Assembly (NCBI GenBank): GCA_028290305.1
Contig: JAQGKC010000050.1
Location: forward strand, 1-21,527
Reading direction: 5' to 3'
Origin: Bradyrhizobium sp.
Lineage (GTDB): Bacteria; Pseudomonadota; Alphaproteobacteria; Rhizobiales; Xanthobacteraceae
DNA length: 21,527 nt
A program made the position numbers and the translations under genes. Shown piece after piece: positions 7,482 through 15,425 of the stretch (positions are counted from its first letter, which is position 1; each line of letters starts with the position of its first letter). The notes beneath the pieces are model-generated. The model ran no database searches. It was not told where the DNA came from and saw only the letters and a program-made list of their open reading frames with translations.

Positions 7482-8551
7482 CGGGTTCTCAGAATCGCGA
7501 CCGACCGATCCTGATCACCGGCGGGTGCGGCTTCATCGGCTGCAATCTTGCCGACGCGCTGGCGACCCGGGGCGACAGGATTGTTGCATTCGACAATCTG
7601 TCCCGGGCTGGAGTACGGGAAAATGCCCAGTGGCTGAAATCGCGGCACGGCGAACTGATTTCGGTGGCCACGGGCGACGTTCGCGACTCCATTTCGGTTA
7701 TTGAGGCGGTCCGCGCGGCGGGCGCGGTACTGCATTTGGCGGCGCAGGTGGCGGTGACAGGAAGTCTGCTGGATCCCGTCGAGGATTTCGAAATCAACGC
7801 ACGCGGCACGCTCAACGTTCTGGAAGCAGTTCGCCTGCACAATCCTTCGGCTCCGATGATTTTCGCCTCGACCAACAAGGTCTATGGGCGCCTGGTGACC
7901 GACGACCAGATCAAGCAGGTCGGTCGGCGTCATGTTCCCTCCGATCCGCGGCTTGGGGCAGGTGTGACCGAAGAGGCCCCGCTTGATTTCTACAGTCCGT
8001 ATGGATGCTCAAAGGGAGCCGCCGACCAGTATGTGCGCGATTACGCGCGAGTGTACGGCCTGAATACGGCAGTGCTGCGCATGAGCTGCATCTATGGACC
8101 CCGGCAATTCGGCACCGAGGACCAGGGTTGGCTGGCCCATTTCATGCTGCGCTCCATCCTAGGCGAGCCGCTCACGATCTTTGGGGACGGCTTGCAGGTA
8201 AGAGATGCCCTACACGTCTCCGATGCGGCGCGGGCATGGATTGCGATTCTCGACAACATGTCGGCCGCTCGCGGGCGCGTCTTCAATCTCGGAGGCGGAG
8301 CCGACAACGCGATCAGCCTGCTGGAGCTGATCGGGGAGATTGGGCAAATGCGCGGAACAGCGCCTTCGTTCAGCTTTGACGATTGGCGGCCGGGCGATCA
8401 GCCTTGGTATGTGTCTCGGATCGAGGCGATCGACTCCGCTGTCGGCTGGAAGCCGGAAGTGCCGCTTCGCCAAGGTCTTCGATCGCTGCTCGATTGGCTT
8501 GAAGGGAGGTTCGGATCGCCTCAGCAAGAGTCCAGGGAGCTGAGAGTATGA
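7478..8551 (+). CDS. NDP-sugar epimerase, CDP-paratose/tyvelose 2-epimerase type
   Basis: This 357-residue extended SDR has GGCGFIG at 15-21, STNKVYG at 131-137 and the catalytic YGCSK at 175-179. The run from YGCSKGAADQYVRDYARVYGL to the later YGPRQFGTEDQGW is strikingly like CDP-tyvelose (CDP-paratose) 2-epimerase, which inverts C2 of a dideoxyhexose. No CDP-dideoxyhexose dehydratase or reductase genes lie in this window, so the true substrate may be another NDP-sugar, possibly the product of the preceding SDR. It overlaps both neighbours by ATGA. I am confident of the subfamily resemblance and less so of the substrate. Confidence 0.83.
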   Translation: MTGSQNRDRPILITGGCGFIGCNLADALATRGDRIVAFDNLSRAGVRENAQWLKSRHGELISVATGDVRDSISVIEAVRAAGAVLHLAAQVAVTGSLLDPVEDFEINARGTLNVLEAVRLHNPSAPMIFASTNKVYGRLVTDDQIKQVGRRHVPSDPRLGAGVTEEAPLDFYSPYGCSKGAADQYVRDYARVYGLNTAVLRMSCIYGPRQFGTEDQGWLAHFMLRSILGEPLTIFGDGLQVRDALHVSDAARAWIAILDNMSAARGRVFNLGGGADNAISLLELIGEIGQMRGTAPSFSFDDWRPGDQPWYVSRIEAIDSAVGWKPEVPLRQGLRSLLDWLEGRFGSPQQESRELRV

Positions 8552-9834
8552 CGCGGGTCGCGCTTATCAATCCGGATTGGCGGTATGACGGCAGCATCTA
8601 CTTCGGATGCCGCTCGCCTCATCTTCCGCTCGAACTCGGAATCTCACAGCGATTGATGGATGGCGCCGGGCACCAGACGCTGCTGCTCGATGGACACATG
8701 TTCGGACTTTCGATTTCCGATATTGTCGCCGAGCTTCGGGCATTCAGGCCTGATATGGTCGTCGTCACGACCGCTCCGACCTATCTGTTCTGGCGATGTG
8801 CGCCCCCGGAATTGCGAATTCCACAACAGCTGACGTTTGCGCTTCGGGACACCGCTGCCATGCTGGTCGCGGTCGGGCCGCACGGCTCCACGACGCCGCG
8901 GGCGGCGCTCGGCAAGCTGCAGGTCGACTATGTCGTAATGGGTGAATGCGAAGCGACGCTGCTGCGACTGGCCAATGGCGAAAGGAATATTCCCGGCACT
9001 TGCTTCTGGGACCGCGACGAGATCTGCGTCAATGGAGGCCCACAGGTGGCGGCATTCATTGATCAGCCTCCGCTGCAATGGCCGGACGCGATGATCCGCC
9101 GGCATGCGCATCATCACCATCGCTTTGAAGCGACCGCGGTGGGGCCGGGCGCGGAAGTCGAAGCCTCCCGCGGCTGCCCCTATAGCTGTACGTTCTGCGC
9201 AAAGGACAATTTCCGTAACGGCTACCGCAAGCGTCAGCCCGCGGCGGTCCTGCAGGAAGTAGATACGCTCCGGCGCCAGGGCGTCGAATATATCTATTTC
9301 ATCGACGAGATATTCCTGCCGAATCGAGAGCTTCTCGAAGGTCTTGCGTCGCGCGGACTGAAATTCGGAATCCAGACCCGGATCGACCTGTGGAAGCCCG
9401 AGATGATCGCGCTGCTTGGGCGCGCGGGCTGTGTATCGATCGAGGCCGGCATCGAAAGTCTGACACCGGAGGGCCGCGAATTGCTGGCGAAGAAATGCCG
9501 GATGTCGACCGACGAACTCGCCGATCGTCTGGTGACGGCACGAAATCACGTTCCCTTTGTCCAGGCCAATTTGATCGAAGTGCCTCAAGACGACGATGAA
9601 GTCGTGCAGCAATGGCGCGACAAGATGCAACGAGCCGGCGTGTGGGCCAATGATCCGGTCCCGCTCTACCCCTATCCGGGCTCGCCCGATTATCGCAAAC
9701 TGTGGGGCGAGCCGGACGATCACGCCTGGGAACGGGCGCATGACTATTACCTCGGCTTGTTCGACCGGTTCAGTGACGTGCAGGAACAGCGCCCGATTCC
9801 GCTTCGCGAACTCGAACGCGAGGTGCAGCCATGA
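8548..9834 (+). CDS. B12-binding domain / radical SAM enzyme
   Basis: This 428-residue protein has an N-terminal cobalamin-binding Rossmann domain and a C-terminal radical SAM barrel. DGHMFG at residues 48-53 fits the DxHxxG motif, with His50 as the lower cobalt ligand. RGCPYSCTFC supplies the CxxxCxxC ligands Cys210, Cys214 and Cys217 for the 4Fe-4S cluster. FIDEIF and IEAGIES follow in the barrel. A His-rich patch (HAHHHH, residues 186-191) lies between the domains. Family members perform radical C- or P-methylation, or ring rearrangements without methyl transfer. Placed between sugar epimerases and glycosyltransferases, it probably modifies a sugar carbon or the glycoside. I recall this type as the B12/radical SAM member of a conserved 'rhizo-twelve' cassette, unverified here. 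Both ends overlap neighbours as ATGA. Confidence 0.9.
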   Translation: MTRVALINPDWRYDGSIYFGCRSPHLPLELGISQRLMDGAGHQTLLLDGHMFGLSISDIVAELRAFRPDMVVVTTAPTYLFWRCAPPELRIPQQLTFALRDTAAMLVAVGPHGSTTPRAALGKLQVDYVVMGECEATLLRLANGERNIPGTCFWDRDEICVNGGPQVAAFIDQPPLQWPDAMIRRHAHHHHRFEATAVGPGAEVEASRGCPYSCTFCAKDNFRNGYRKRQPAAVLQEVDTLRRQGVEYIYFIDEIFLPNRELLEGLASRGLKFGIQTRIDLWKPEMIALLGRAGCVSIEAGIESLTPEGRELLAKKCRMSTDELADRLVTARNHVPFVQANLIEVPQDDDEVVQQWRDKMQRAGVWANDPVPLYPYPGSPDYRKLWGEPDDHAWERAHDYYLGLFDRFSDVQEQRPIPLRELEREVQP

Positions 9835-10970
9835 GTACGCCCCCCGGTACTCGTCTGATGATGACGACCGACACTGTCGGTGGCGTCTGGACATTTGCAG
9901 CCAATCTCGTGCGCGCCCTCGGCGCCGCCGGCTTCGAGGTTCTGCTGGTGACGCTGGGACCCAGGCCAAGCGCTGCGCAGCGGGCGATGGTTTGTGGATA
10001 TCCCGGTATTTCGTTAACTGAAACCGATTTGACGCTTGAGTGGCAGGATCCCTCCGGAACGGACGTGGCCCACGCCCGGTCGGCGCTTCATGACATCGCG
10101 GACCATTTTGCGCCGGAGATTGTACATCTCAACAGCTTTCGCGAAGCAACCTACGTATGGAACGTGCCGACGGTCGTCGTTGCCCATTCCTGCGTGAACA
10201 GCTGGGCGGCCGCTTGCGGCGAAAGGGATGCCTTCACAGGCCATGAATGGAGGACTTACACCGCGAACGTTCGGGCAGGCCTGCGACAAGCGAGTGCCTG
10301 GGTAGCTCCGACGTCCGCCTTCCGGGATCAACTGGCGCAGCATTACGGGTTGGATGCGAGCGGAGATGTGATCTGGAACGGTGTGGACGGTGTTGCCGAT
10401 CGATCCCAACCCAAACGGCCCGTCGTTCTGAGCGCTGGGCGGGTGTGGGACAAAGCCAAGAATCTGACGGCACTTGCATCCATCGCATCGACCCTCGATT
10501 GGCCGGTCAGGATCGCCGGGACTTCGGAAGCGGGGGGAGGGGCAACCGCCGGCAGCTCCGTTGGCTGCCAATTCCTGGGTGAACTGCCGCATCAGGAATT
10601 GCTTGCCGAATTTGAGGCGGCTTCGATCTTCGTCAGCCCGGCCCTTTACGAGCCGTTTGGACTATCAGTCTTGGAGGCAGCCAGCGCCGGATGTGCGCTG
10701 GTTCTCTCCGACATTCCGACATTCCGCGAGCTGTGGGATGATGCCGCGCTCTTCTTCGATCCGCGCGACAAGGACGCAATGATCGGATGTTTGCGCTCGC
10801 TCTGCGCCGATGATGCCCAACAAGCCAGCCTGCAGCGTGCGGCCAGCGAACGCGCCGGTAGATATCGCTTACGCAGCACCGTGGATGCCTATCGTTCCCT
10901 GTACCGGAAATTGCTGGCAGCCGGTTCGGCTCTTCCGCCGATGCTGGAAGGTGAAGAGGTGATCGCATGA
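9831..10970 (+). CDS. Glycosyltransferase family 4 (GT-B fold)
   Basis: This 379-residue retaining glycosyltransferase has a GT-B layout. The acceptor domain starts with DTVGGVWTFAANLVRAL, where the glycine-rich loop lies near residues 14-20. The donor domain begins at about 196 with VVLSAGRVWDKAKNL, containing the phosphate-binding Arg204 and Lys210. The E-x7-E donor motif is YEPFGLSVLEAASAG, with Glu274 and Glu282. No signal peptide or membrane span is seen, so it acts on cytosolic or membrane-surface acceptors. GT4 enzymes include inositol-using transferases such as MshA-like and PimA-like proteins, which would fit the ino1 gene at the head of the locus; this is only a suggestion. It overlaps both neighbours by ATGA. 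Confidence 0.88.
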   Translation: MSTPPGTRLMMTTDTVGGVWTFAANLVRALGAAGFEVLLVTLGPRPSAAQRAMVCGYPGISLTETDLTLEWQDPSGTDVAHARSALHDIADHFAPEIVHLNSFREATYVWNVPTVVVAHSCVNSWAAACGERDAFTGHEWRTYTANVRAGLRQASAWVAPTSAFRDQLAQHYGLDASGDVIWNGVDGVADRSQPKRPVVLSAGRVWDKAKNLTALASIASTLDWPVRIAGTSEAGGGATAGSSVGCQFLGELPHQELLAEFEAASIFVSPALYEPFGLSVLEAASAGCALVLSDIPTFRELWDDAALFFDPRDKDAMIGCLRSLCADDAQQASLQRAASERAGRYRLRSTVDAYRSLYRKLLAAGSALPPMLEGEEVIA

Positions 10971-12097
10971 AAGCGGTATTCTTCTATCATGCTTTCAGCT
11001 CCTGCTGGAACAACGGCAATGCGCATTTTCTGCGCGGGATAACCCGAGAGCTGGCACGTCTGGGTCATGAAGCCGTGGTCTGCGAACCGAGCGACGGGTG
11101 GAGCCGCACCAATGCGCTTCAGGATGGCGGTGAGCCGATCCTCCTCGAGGCTGCTTCCCTTATTCCCGGCGTCAAGCTCCATACTTACCAAGGGCTGGCA
11201 GATCTGGACGAGATCCTGGAAGGCGCCGATCTCGTCCTGGTGCACGAGTGGAATCCGCCCGAACTGATTGCGCGGATCGGCCGCCGCCGCGCCGCCGGCG
11301 GTGATTTCACGCTGTTGTTTCATGATACGCACCACCGCGCCATCACGGCGCCGCACGAGCTTGCCGGCTTCGATCTCGATGGTTTCGACGGTGTGCTCGC
11401 GTTCGGCGAGGTGTTGCGCGACATCTATGTCAAGCGCGGGTGGGCACGGCGGGCATTCACCTGGCATGAAGCTGCCGACACCGAACTCTACCGGCCGATG
11501 CCGGAAATTGACAAGCAATGCGACGTCGTCTGGATCGGCAATTGGGGCGACAACGAGCGCAGCGAGGAACTGAATGAATTCCTGATTCGGCCGCTTGGGG
11601 AATTGAAGCTCTCCGGCAGGATCTATGGCGTGCGCTATCCGGAAGCAGCTCTGCAGACCATCAAGTCAAATGGGATCATCTATGGAGGTTGGCTTGCCAA
11701 TCACCGCGCGCCGCGCGCCTTCGCGCAGGCGCGGGCGACCGTGCACGTTCCGCGCGGTCCTTATGCGCGGCAGCTGCCGGGCATACCCACCATCCGTATC
11801 TTCGAAGCTCTCGCCTGTGGCACACCTCTGGTCTCGGCGCCCTGGTCGGATGACGAAGGGCTGTTTCCACCCGGCTGCTATCTTTCCGCCAGCAGCGGAG
11901 ATGGGATGAAATCTGCGCTTTCGGCGCTGTTTGGCGATCCTGAATTGGCGAGCGCGATTTCGCGAACAGGGCTGCAGGCCGTGCTGGCGCGACACACCTG
12001 CCGGCATCGCGCGCAGGAACTCCTGACGATCGTTGACGGGCTTGACCGATCTGGGTCGGCGCGAAACTTCCTCGAGCAGGAGCGGATGGTATCATGA
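10967..12097 (+). CDS. CgeB-like glycosyltransferase (first of three)
   Basis: This 376-residue GT-B protein has the family's N-terminal motif FFYHAFSSCWNNGNAHFLRG and a C-terminal donor-domain signature, PTIRIFEALACGTPLVSAPW, as in the CgeB / glycosyl-transferase group 1-like domain. It is the most divergent of the three CgeB-type transferases here. It lacks the YLGTY-DRQ element of the third and instead has DVVWIGNWGDNERSEEL at the equivalent place. LPGIPTIR with an upstream HVPRGPYA suggests a distinct donor pocket. No export signal is present. It is coupled to both neighbours by ATGA overlaps, so it is probably one step of an ordered chain assembly. Donor and acceptor are unknown. Confidence 0.85.
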   Translation: MKAVFFYHAFSSCWNNGNAHFLRGITRELARLGHEAVVCEPSDGWSRTNALQDGGEPILLEAASLIPGVKLHTYQGLADLDEILEGADLVLVHEWNPPELIARIGRRRAAGGDFTLLFHDTHHRAITAPHELAGFDLDGFDGVLAFGEVLRDIYVKRGWARRAFTWHEAADTELYRPMPEIDKQCDVVWIGNWGDNERSEELNEFLIRPLGELKLSGRIYGVRYPEAALQTIKSNGIIYGGWLANHRAPRAFAQARATVHVPRGPYARQLPGIPTIRIFEALACGTPLVSAPWSDDEGLFPPGCYLSASSGDGMKSALSALFGDPELASAISRTGLQAVLARHTCRHRAQELLTIVDGLDRSGSARNFLEQERMVS

Positions 12098-13182
12098 GAA
12101 TCTGCTTCTTCGGCTCCAGCCTCGTTTCGTCTTATTGGAATGGTGCCGCCACCTATTACCGCGGCATCCTGAAGGCGCTTGCAAAGCTTGGCCACGAAAT
12201 CACGTTTTTCGAACCTGACGCCTTCGAGCGGCAGAGTCATCGGGATATTCCGGATCCGAGCTGGGCGAGGGTGGTCGTTTATCCCGCGACAGTCGACGGA
12301 TGGCAGCGCGCGCTTGAATTCGCGGCCCGCTCGGCGGATCTGTTGGTCAAGGCAAGCGGCGTCGGCGTGTTCGATCGGGAACTCGAAACGGCGATGGTCG
12401 AGACGCCGTCGCCGGCTCTGCGGATCTATTGGGACGTCGATGCTCCGGCAACGCTGGAAGAGATGGCTGCAAATCCAGCGCACCACCTGCGCCGAGCGAT
12501 TCCCCGTTACGACACGGTGTTCACCTATGGCGGCGGCGAGCCCGTCGTAAAGGCCTATCTCGGCTTTGGTGCCCGTGATTGCACGCCGATCTACAATGCG
12601 CTCGATCCCGAGCACCATTTTCCCGTGCAGTCTGTCGATCGGTTGGCATCGGATCTCGGCTTCTTGGCCAACCGTTTGCCGGATCGTGAAGCGCGCGTCG
12701 ACGCTTTTTTTCTGGAGGCGGCGCGGCGGATGCCGTCAAAACGCTTTTTGCTCGGCGGCTCGGGTTGGGAATCCAAACAGGTTCCGGCCAATGTGAAGCG
12801 CGTCGGTCACGTCGGCACCGACCTTCACAACGCGTTCTTCTGTTCGAGTCTGGCGACGTTGAACGTCAATCGCGACAGCATGGCAAGATACGGCTTTTCT
12901 CCGCCGACCCGCGTGTTCGAGGCGGTGGGGGCCGCGGCCTGCCTGATTACCGATGATTGGAAGGGTATCGATCTTTTCCTTGAACCCGACCTGGAAGTCC
13001 TTGTGGCGGCTGACGGAGCCGAGGTCGCCGACCATCTCGATCGGCTGACGCCGTTGCGGGCCCGCGAGATTGCCATGCGGGCGCGACGCCGCATCCTCGC
13101 TCACCATACCTATACCCAACGCGCCTGCGAGGTGCACGAAATGCTTGAAGGATCGTCGCAACGAGTAGAGGCCGCCGGATGA
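12094..13182 (+). CDS. CgeB-like glycosyltransferase (second of three)
   Basis: This 362-residue protein belongs to the CgeB-type GT-B group. The N-terminus reads MRICFFGSSLVSSYWNGAAT, with the aromatic-Asn-Gly motif shared with the next gene. The middle has YDTVFTYGGGEPV, equivalent to the FDxxxSxxGG element of its paralogues. The donor domain carries FSPPTRVFEAVGAAACLITDDW, where the Glu is the conserved donor-ribose ligand of the family. The chain LGFLANRLPDREARVDAFF replaces the LGTYSEDRQ element of the third copy. It is soluble by inspection. ATGA overlaps on both sides indicate tight translational coupling. Sugar specificity cannot be inferred. Confidence 0.85.
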   Translation: MRICFFGSSLVSSYWNGAATYYRGILKALAKLGHEITFFEPDAFERQSHRDIPDPSWARVVVYPATVDGWQRALEFAARSADLLVKASGVGVFDRELETAMVETPSPALRIYWDVDAPATLEEMAANPAHHLRRAIPRYDTVFTYGGGEPVVKAYLGFGARDCTPIYNALDPEHHFPVQSVDRLASDLGFLANRLPDREARVDAFFLEAARRMPSKRFLLGGSGWESKQVPANVKRVGHVGTDLHNAFFCSSLATLNVNRDSMARYGFSPPTRVFEAVGAAACLITDDWKGIDLFLEPDLEVLVAADGAEVADHLDRLTPLRAREIAMRARRRILAHHTYTQRACEVHEMLEGSSQRVEAAG

Positions 13183-14297
13183 AGTTGAAAATCGTGATTA
13201 TCGGGCTTTCCATCACGTCATCGTGGGGTAATGGGCACGCCACGACTTACCGCGCACTGGCGAAGGCGCTATCAAAACGCGGTCATTCCGTCTGTTTTCT
13301 CGAGCGCGACGTGCCCTGGTACCGAGAACACCGGGATTTGCCGAAAGCGGATTATTGCCGCATCGATCTATACGGCTCGCTGCCCGAACTGGCGCGCCGC
13401 CACGCGGAACATGTTCGCGATGCCGACCTCGTCATCCTCGGTTCGTATGTTCCCGACGGCATAGCCATTGGCGAATGGCTCACCGCGCGCGCGACCGGCG
13501 TTACAGCTTTTTATGATATCGATACGCCCGTGACGCTCGCCGGGCTGGAGACAAACAAGGTCAGTTATGTTTCGCCGGGCCTAATACCGCGCTTTGACAT
13601 CTATATTTCGTTTTCAGGTGGTCCCGCGCTTGGAATCATTCAGGATCTCTACGGCAGTCCGCTGGCGCGTGCACTCTACTGCAGTGCAGATTGCGACAAT
13701 ATCTCGTCCGCCGGTGCACCGACATGGTCGCTCGGATATCTCGGAACTTACAGCGAAGACAGGCAGCCGTCGCTCGAGAAGCTGCTGCTCGCACCCGCGC
13801 TGCTCCTTGAGGACCATTCGTTCGTCGTGGCGGGCCCGAAATACCCCGAAGGCGTCGAGTGGCCGACCAATGTTACATACATTCCTCATTTGCCGCCGAA
13901 CGAGCATCCCTCCTTCTACGGCTCGCAACGGTATGCACTGAACGTCACGCGTGCGGACATGAAAGCGCTGGGCTTCTCTCCGAGCGTCAGGCTGTTCGAG
14001 GCGGCAGCGCGTGGCACCCCGGTGATCTCCGACGATTGGCCCGGAATGGAGACCGTGTTCACGCCGGGGAAGGAAATCCTGGTCGCCGCGGAGTCCCGCG
14101 ACGTCGTGCAGATCCTGAGAGATCTGCCGGAGGAGTGCCGCCTTCGCATCGCGGAAAATGCGCGCGCGAGACTGCTGAAAGAGCACACGCCCGATCACCG
14201 CGCGCGGCAACTGGAGGCCTATTACCAGGAAGCTCTGGCGCATCGGCATTCCAAGAAGAGTGCAAGACAAGCAATCGAACTGGAGGAGGTGAAATGA
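13179..14297 (+). CDS. CgeB-like glycosyltransferase (third of three)
   Basis: This 372-residue GT-B protein starts [20 protein letters not shown] and has [10 protein letters not shown] at about 141-150, [12 protein letters not shown] at about 185-196 and the donor motif [22 protein letters not shown] at 266-287. It is the copy most similar to the truncated gene at 2186-2479 and serves as the in-window reference showing what that remnant has lost. The last 20 residues are charged and probably unstructured. They encode the GGAGGAGG ribosome site (14282-14289) for the decarboxylase that follows by an ATGA overlap. The reaction and its acceptor are unknown. Confidence 0.86.
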   Translation: MKLKIVIIGLSITSSWGNGHATTYRALAKALSKRGHSVCFLERDVPWYREHRDLPKADYCRIDLYGSLPELARRHAEHVRDADLVILGSYVPDGIAIGEWLTARATGVTAFYDIDTPVTLAGLETNKVSYVSPGLIPRFDIYISFSGGPALGIIQDLYGSPLARALYCSADCDNISSAGAPTWSLGYLGTYSEDRQPSLEKLLLAPALLLEDHSFVVAGPKYPEGVEWPTNVTYIPHLPPNEHPSFYGSQRYALNVTRADMKALGFSPSVRLFEAAARGTPVISDDWPGMETVFTPGKEILVAAESRDVVQILRDLPEECRLRIAENARARLLKEHTPDHRARQLEAYYQEALAHRHSKKSARQAIELEEVK

Positions 14298-15391
14298 AGA
14301 TTGGCAACGACATCCGATTTGGTCACACCAGATCTCTTCGTCGCGGCTACCGCACGATCGTCACCGGCGGTGCGGGGTTCATCGGCTCCCACCTCTGCGA
14401 TCAGCTGATTCAGCGCGGCGACACCGTCGTCTGCGTCGATAATCTGTTCACGGGTTCGATGCACAATATCCGGCCGTTGCTCAATCATCCGAATTTCACG
14501 TTCGTGAACCACGACGTCCGCGAGCCGTTGAGTATCGCGGGCGACGTCGACAGAATCTACAATCTGGCCTGTCCGGCTTCCCCGCGTCACTACCAGCGGG
14601 ATCCGATCGGTACGATGAAGACCTGCGTGATTGGCGCCCTCAATGTGCTTGAACTGGCCAAGCGAAAGTCGAGCCGGGTTCTGCAGGCCTCGACCAGCGA
14701 AGTCTACGGAGATCCGGAGGTTCACCCTCAGCCAGAGAGCTATGCCGGTCACGTCAATCCGATCGGCCCGCGCGCCTGCTATGACGAGGGCAAGCGGGCG
14801 GCGGAAACGCTGTTCTTCGATTACAACCGCAGCCACGGAGTTCAAATCAAGGTTGCCCGCATTTTCAACACATACGGCCCTCGCATGCTGGAGAATGACG
14901 GCCGCGTCGTCTCGAACTTCATCGTGCAGGCCTTGCGAGGTGCTCCGATCACGATTTACGGAACCGGGCGCCAAACCCGCAGCTTTTGTTTCGTCGATGA
15001 TCTTGTCCGAGGACTTGAACTCTTGATGGAAAGCCCGCCGGATGTGACGGGCCCCTGCAATCTAGGCAACCCCGAGGAGCTCACGATCGAAGAGATAGCG
15101 CGTAAAGTGATTGCGCAGGCGCATTCGCCGTCCGAATTGGACCACAGGTCGCTGCCGCAGGATGACCCGCAGCGCCGCAAACCGGTGATCGCCAAGGCGG
15201 CGGCTTCGTTGGGCTGGGAGCCCAAGGTCAGCCTGGAAAAAGGGCTGGACGCGACCATCGCGTATTTCGCCCTCAGCATCGCCACCAGGAATCGGGAGGC
15301 GACGGTGGCGAGCATCGACTCGGCGAGGATGTCCCGGGCTCGTGCCTCAAAACGTCACGCAACGGACGGCCGAAGTGATGTCAGACCGTAG
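14294..15391 (+). CDS. UDP-glucuronate decarboxylase (UDP-xylose synthase)
   Basis: This 365-residue extended SDR should convert UDP-glucuronate to UDP-xylose and CO2 through a 4-keto intermediate, using bound NAD+. It has [10 protein letters not shown] at 24-33, the diagnostic [12 protein letters not shown] (about 90-101), [13 protein letters not shown] and [15 protein letters not shown], with catalytic Tyr163 and Lys167. [11 protein letters not shown] follows. These are the hallmark strings of the UXS group. It has the strongest ribosome site in the locus (GGAGGAGG at 14282-14289). The N-terminal 20 residues before the Rossmann fold and the Arg/Ser-rich tail after about residue 335 are non-conserved extensions. 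UDP-glucose dehydrogenase, which makes its substrate, is the next gene. Confidence 0.93.
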   Translation: MKIGNDIRFGHTRSLRRGYRTIVTGGAGFIGSHLCDQLIQRGDTVVCVDNLFTGSMHNIRPLLNHPNFTFVNHDVREPLSIAGDVDRIYNLACPASPRHYQRDPIGTMKTCVIGALNVLELAKRKSSRVLQASTSEVYGDPEVHPQPESYAGHVNPIGPRACYDEGKRAAETLFFDYNRSHGVQIKVARIFNTYGPRMLENDGRVVSNFIVQALRGAPITIYGTGRQTRSFCFVDDLVRGLELLMESPPDVTGPCNLGNPEELTIEEIARKVIAQAHSPSELDHRSLPQDDPQRRKPVIAKAAASLGWEPKVSLEKGLDATIAYFALSIATRNREATVASIDSARMSRARASKRHATDGRSDVRP

Positions 15392-15425
15392 AATGTGGCG
15401 AGAGGTACAGTCGAGAGGTACGGTA

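Noticed and set aside
8644..9969. 441-codon open frame on the minus strand
   Set aside because: It lies antisense to the radical SAM gene, whose motifs are unmistakable. Long antisense frames are normal in high-GC DNA, and the translation shows no family motif.
13859..14293. N-terminal extension of the UDP-glucuronate decarboxylase frame
   Set aside because: The frame stays open by chance through the preceding transferase. The GGAGGAGG site and ATGA overlap fix the start at 14294.
14222..14974. 250-codon minus-strand frame
   Set aside because: It is a shadow of the UDP-glucuronate decarboxylase gene, with no recognisable motif and no ribosome site.
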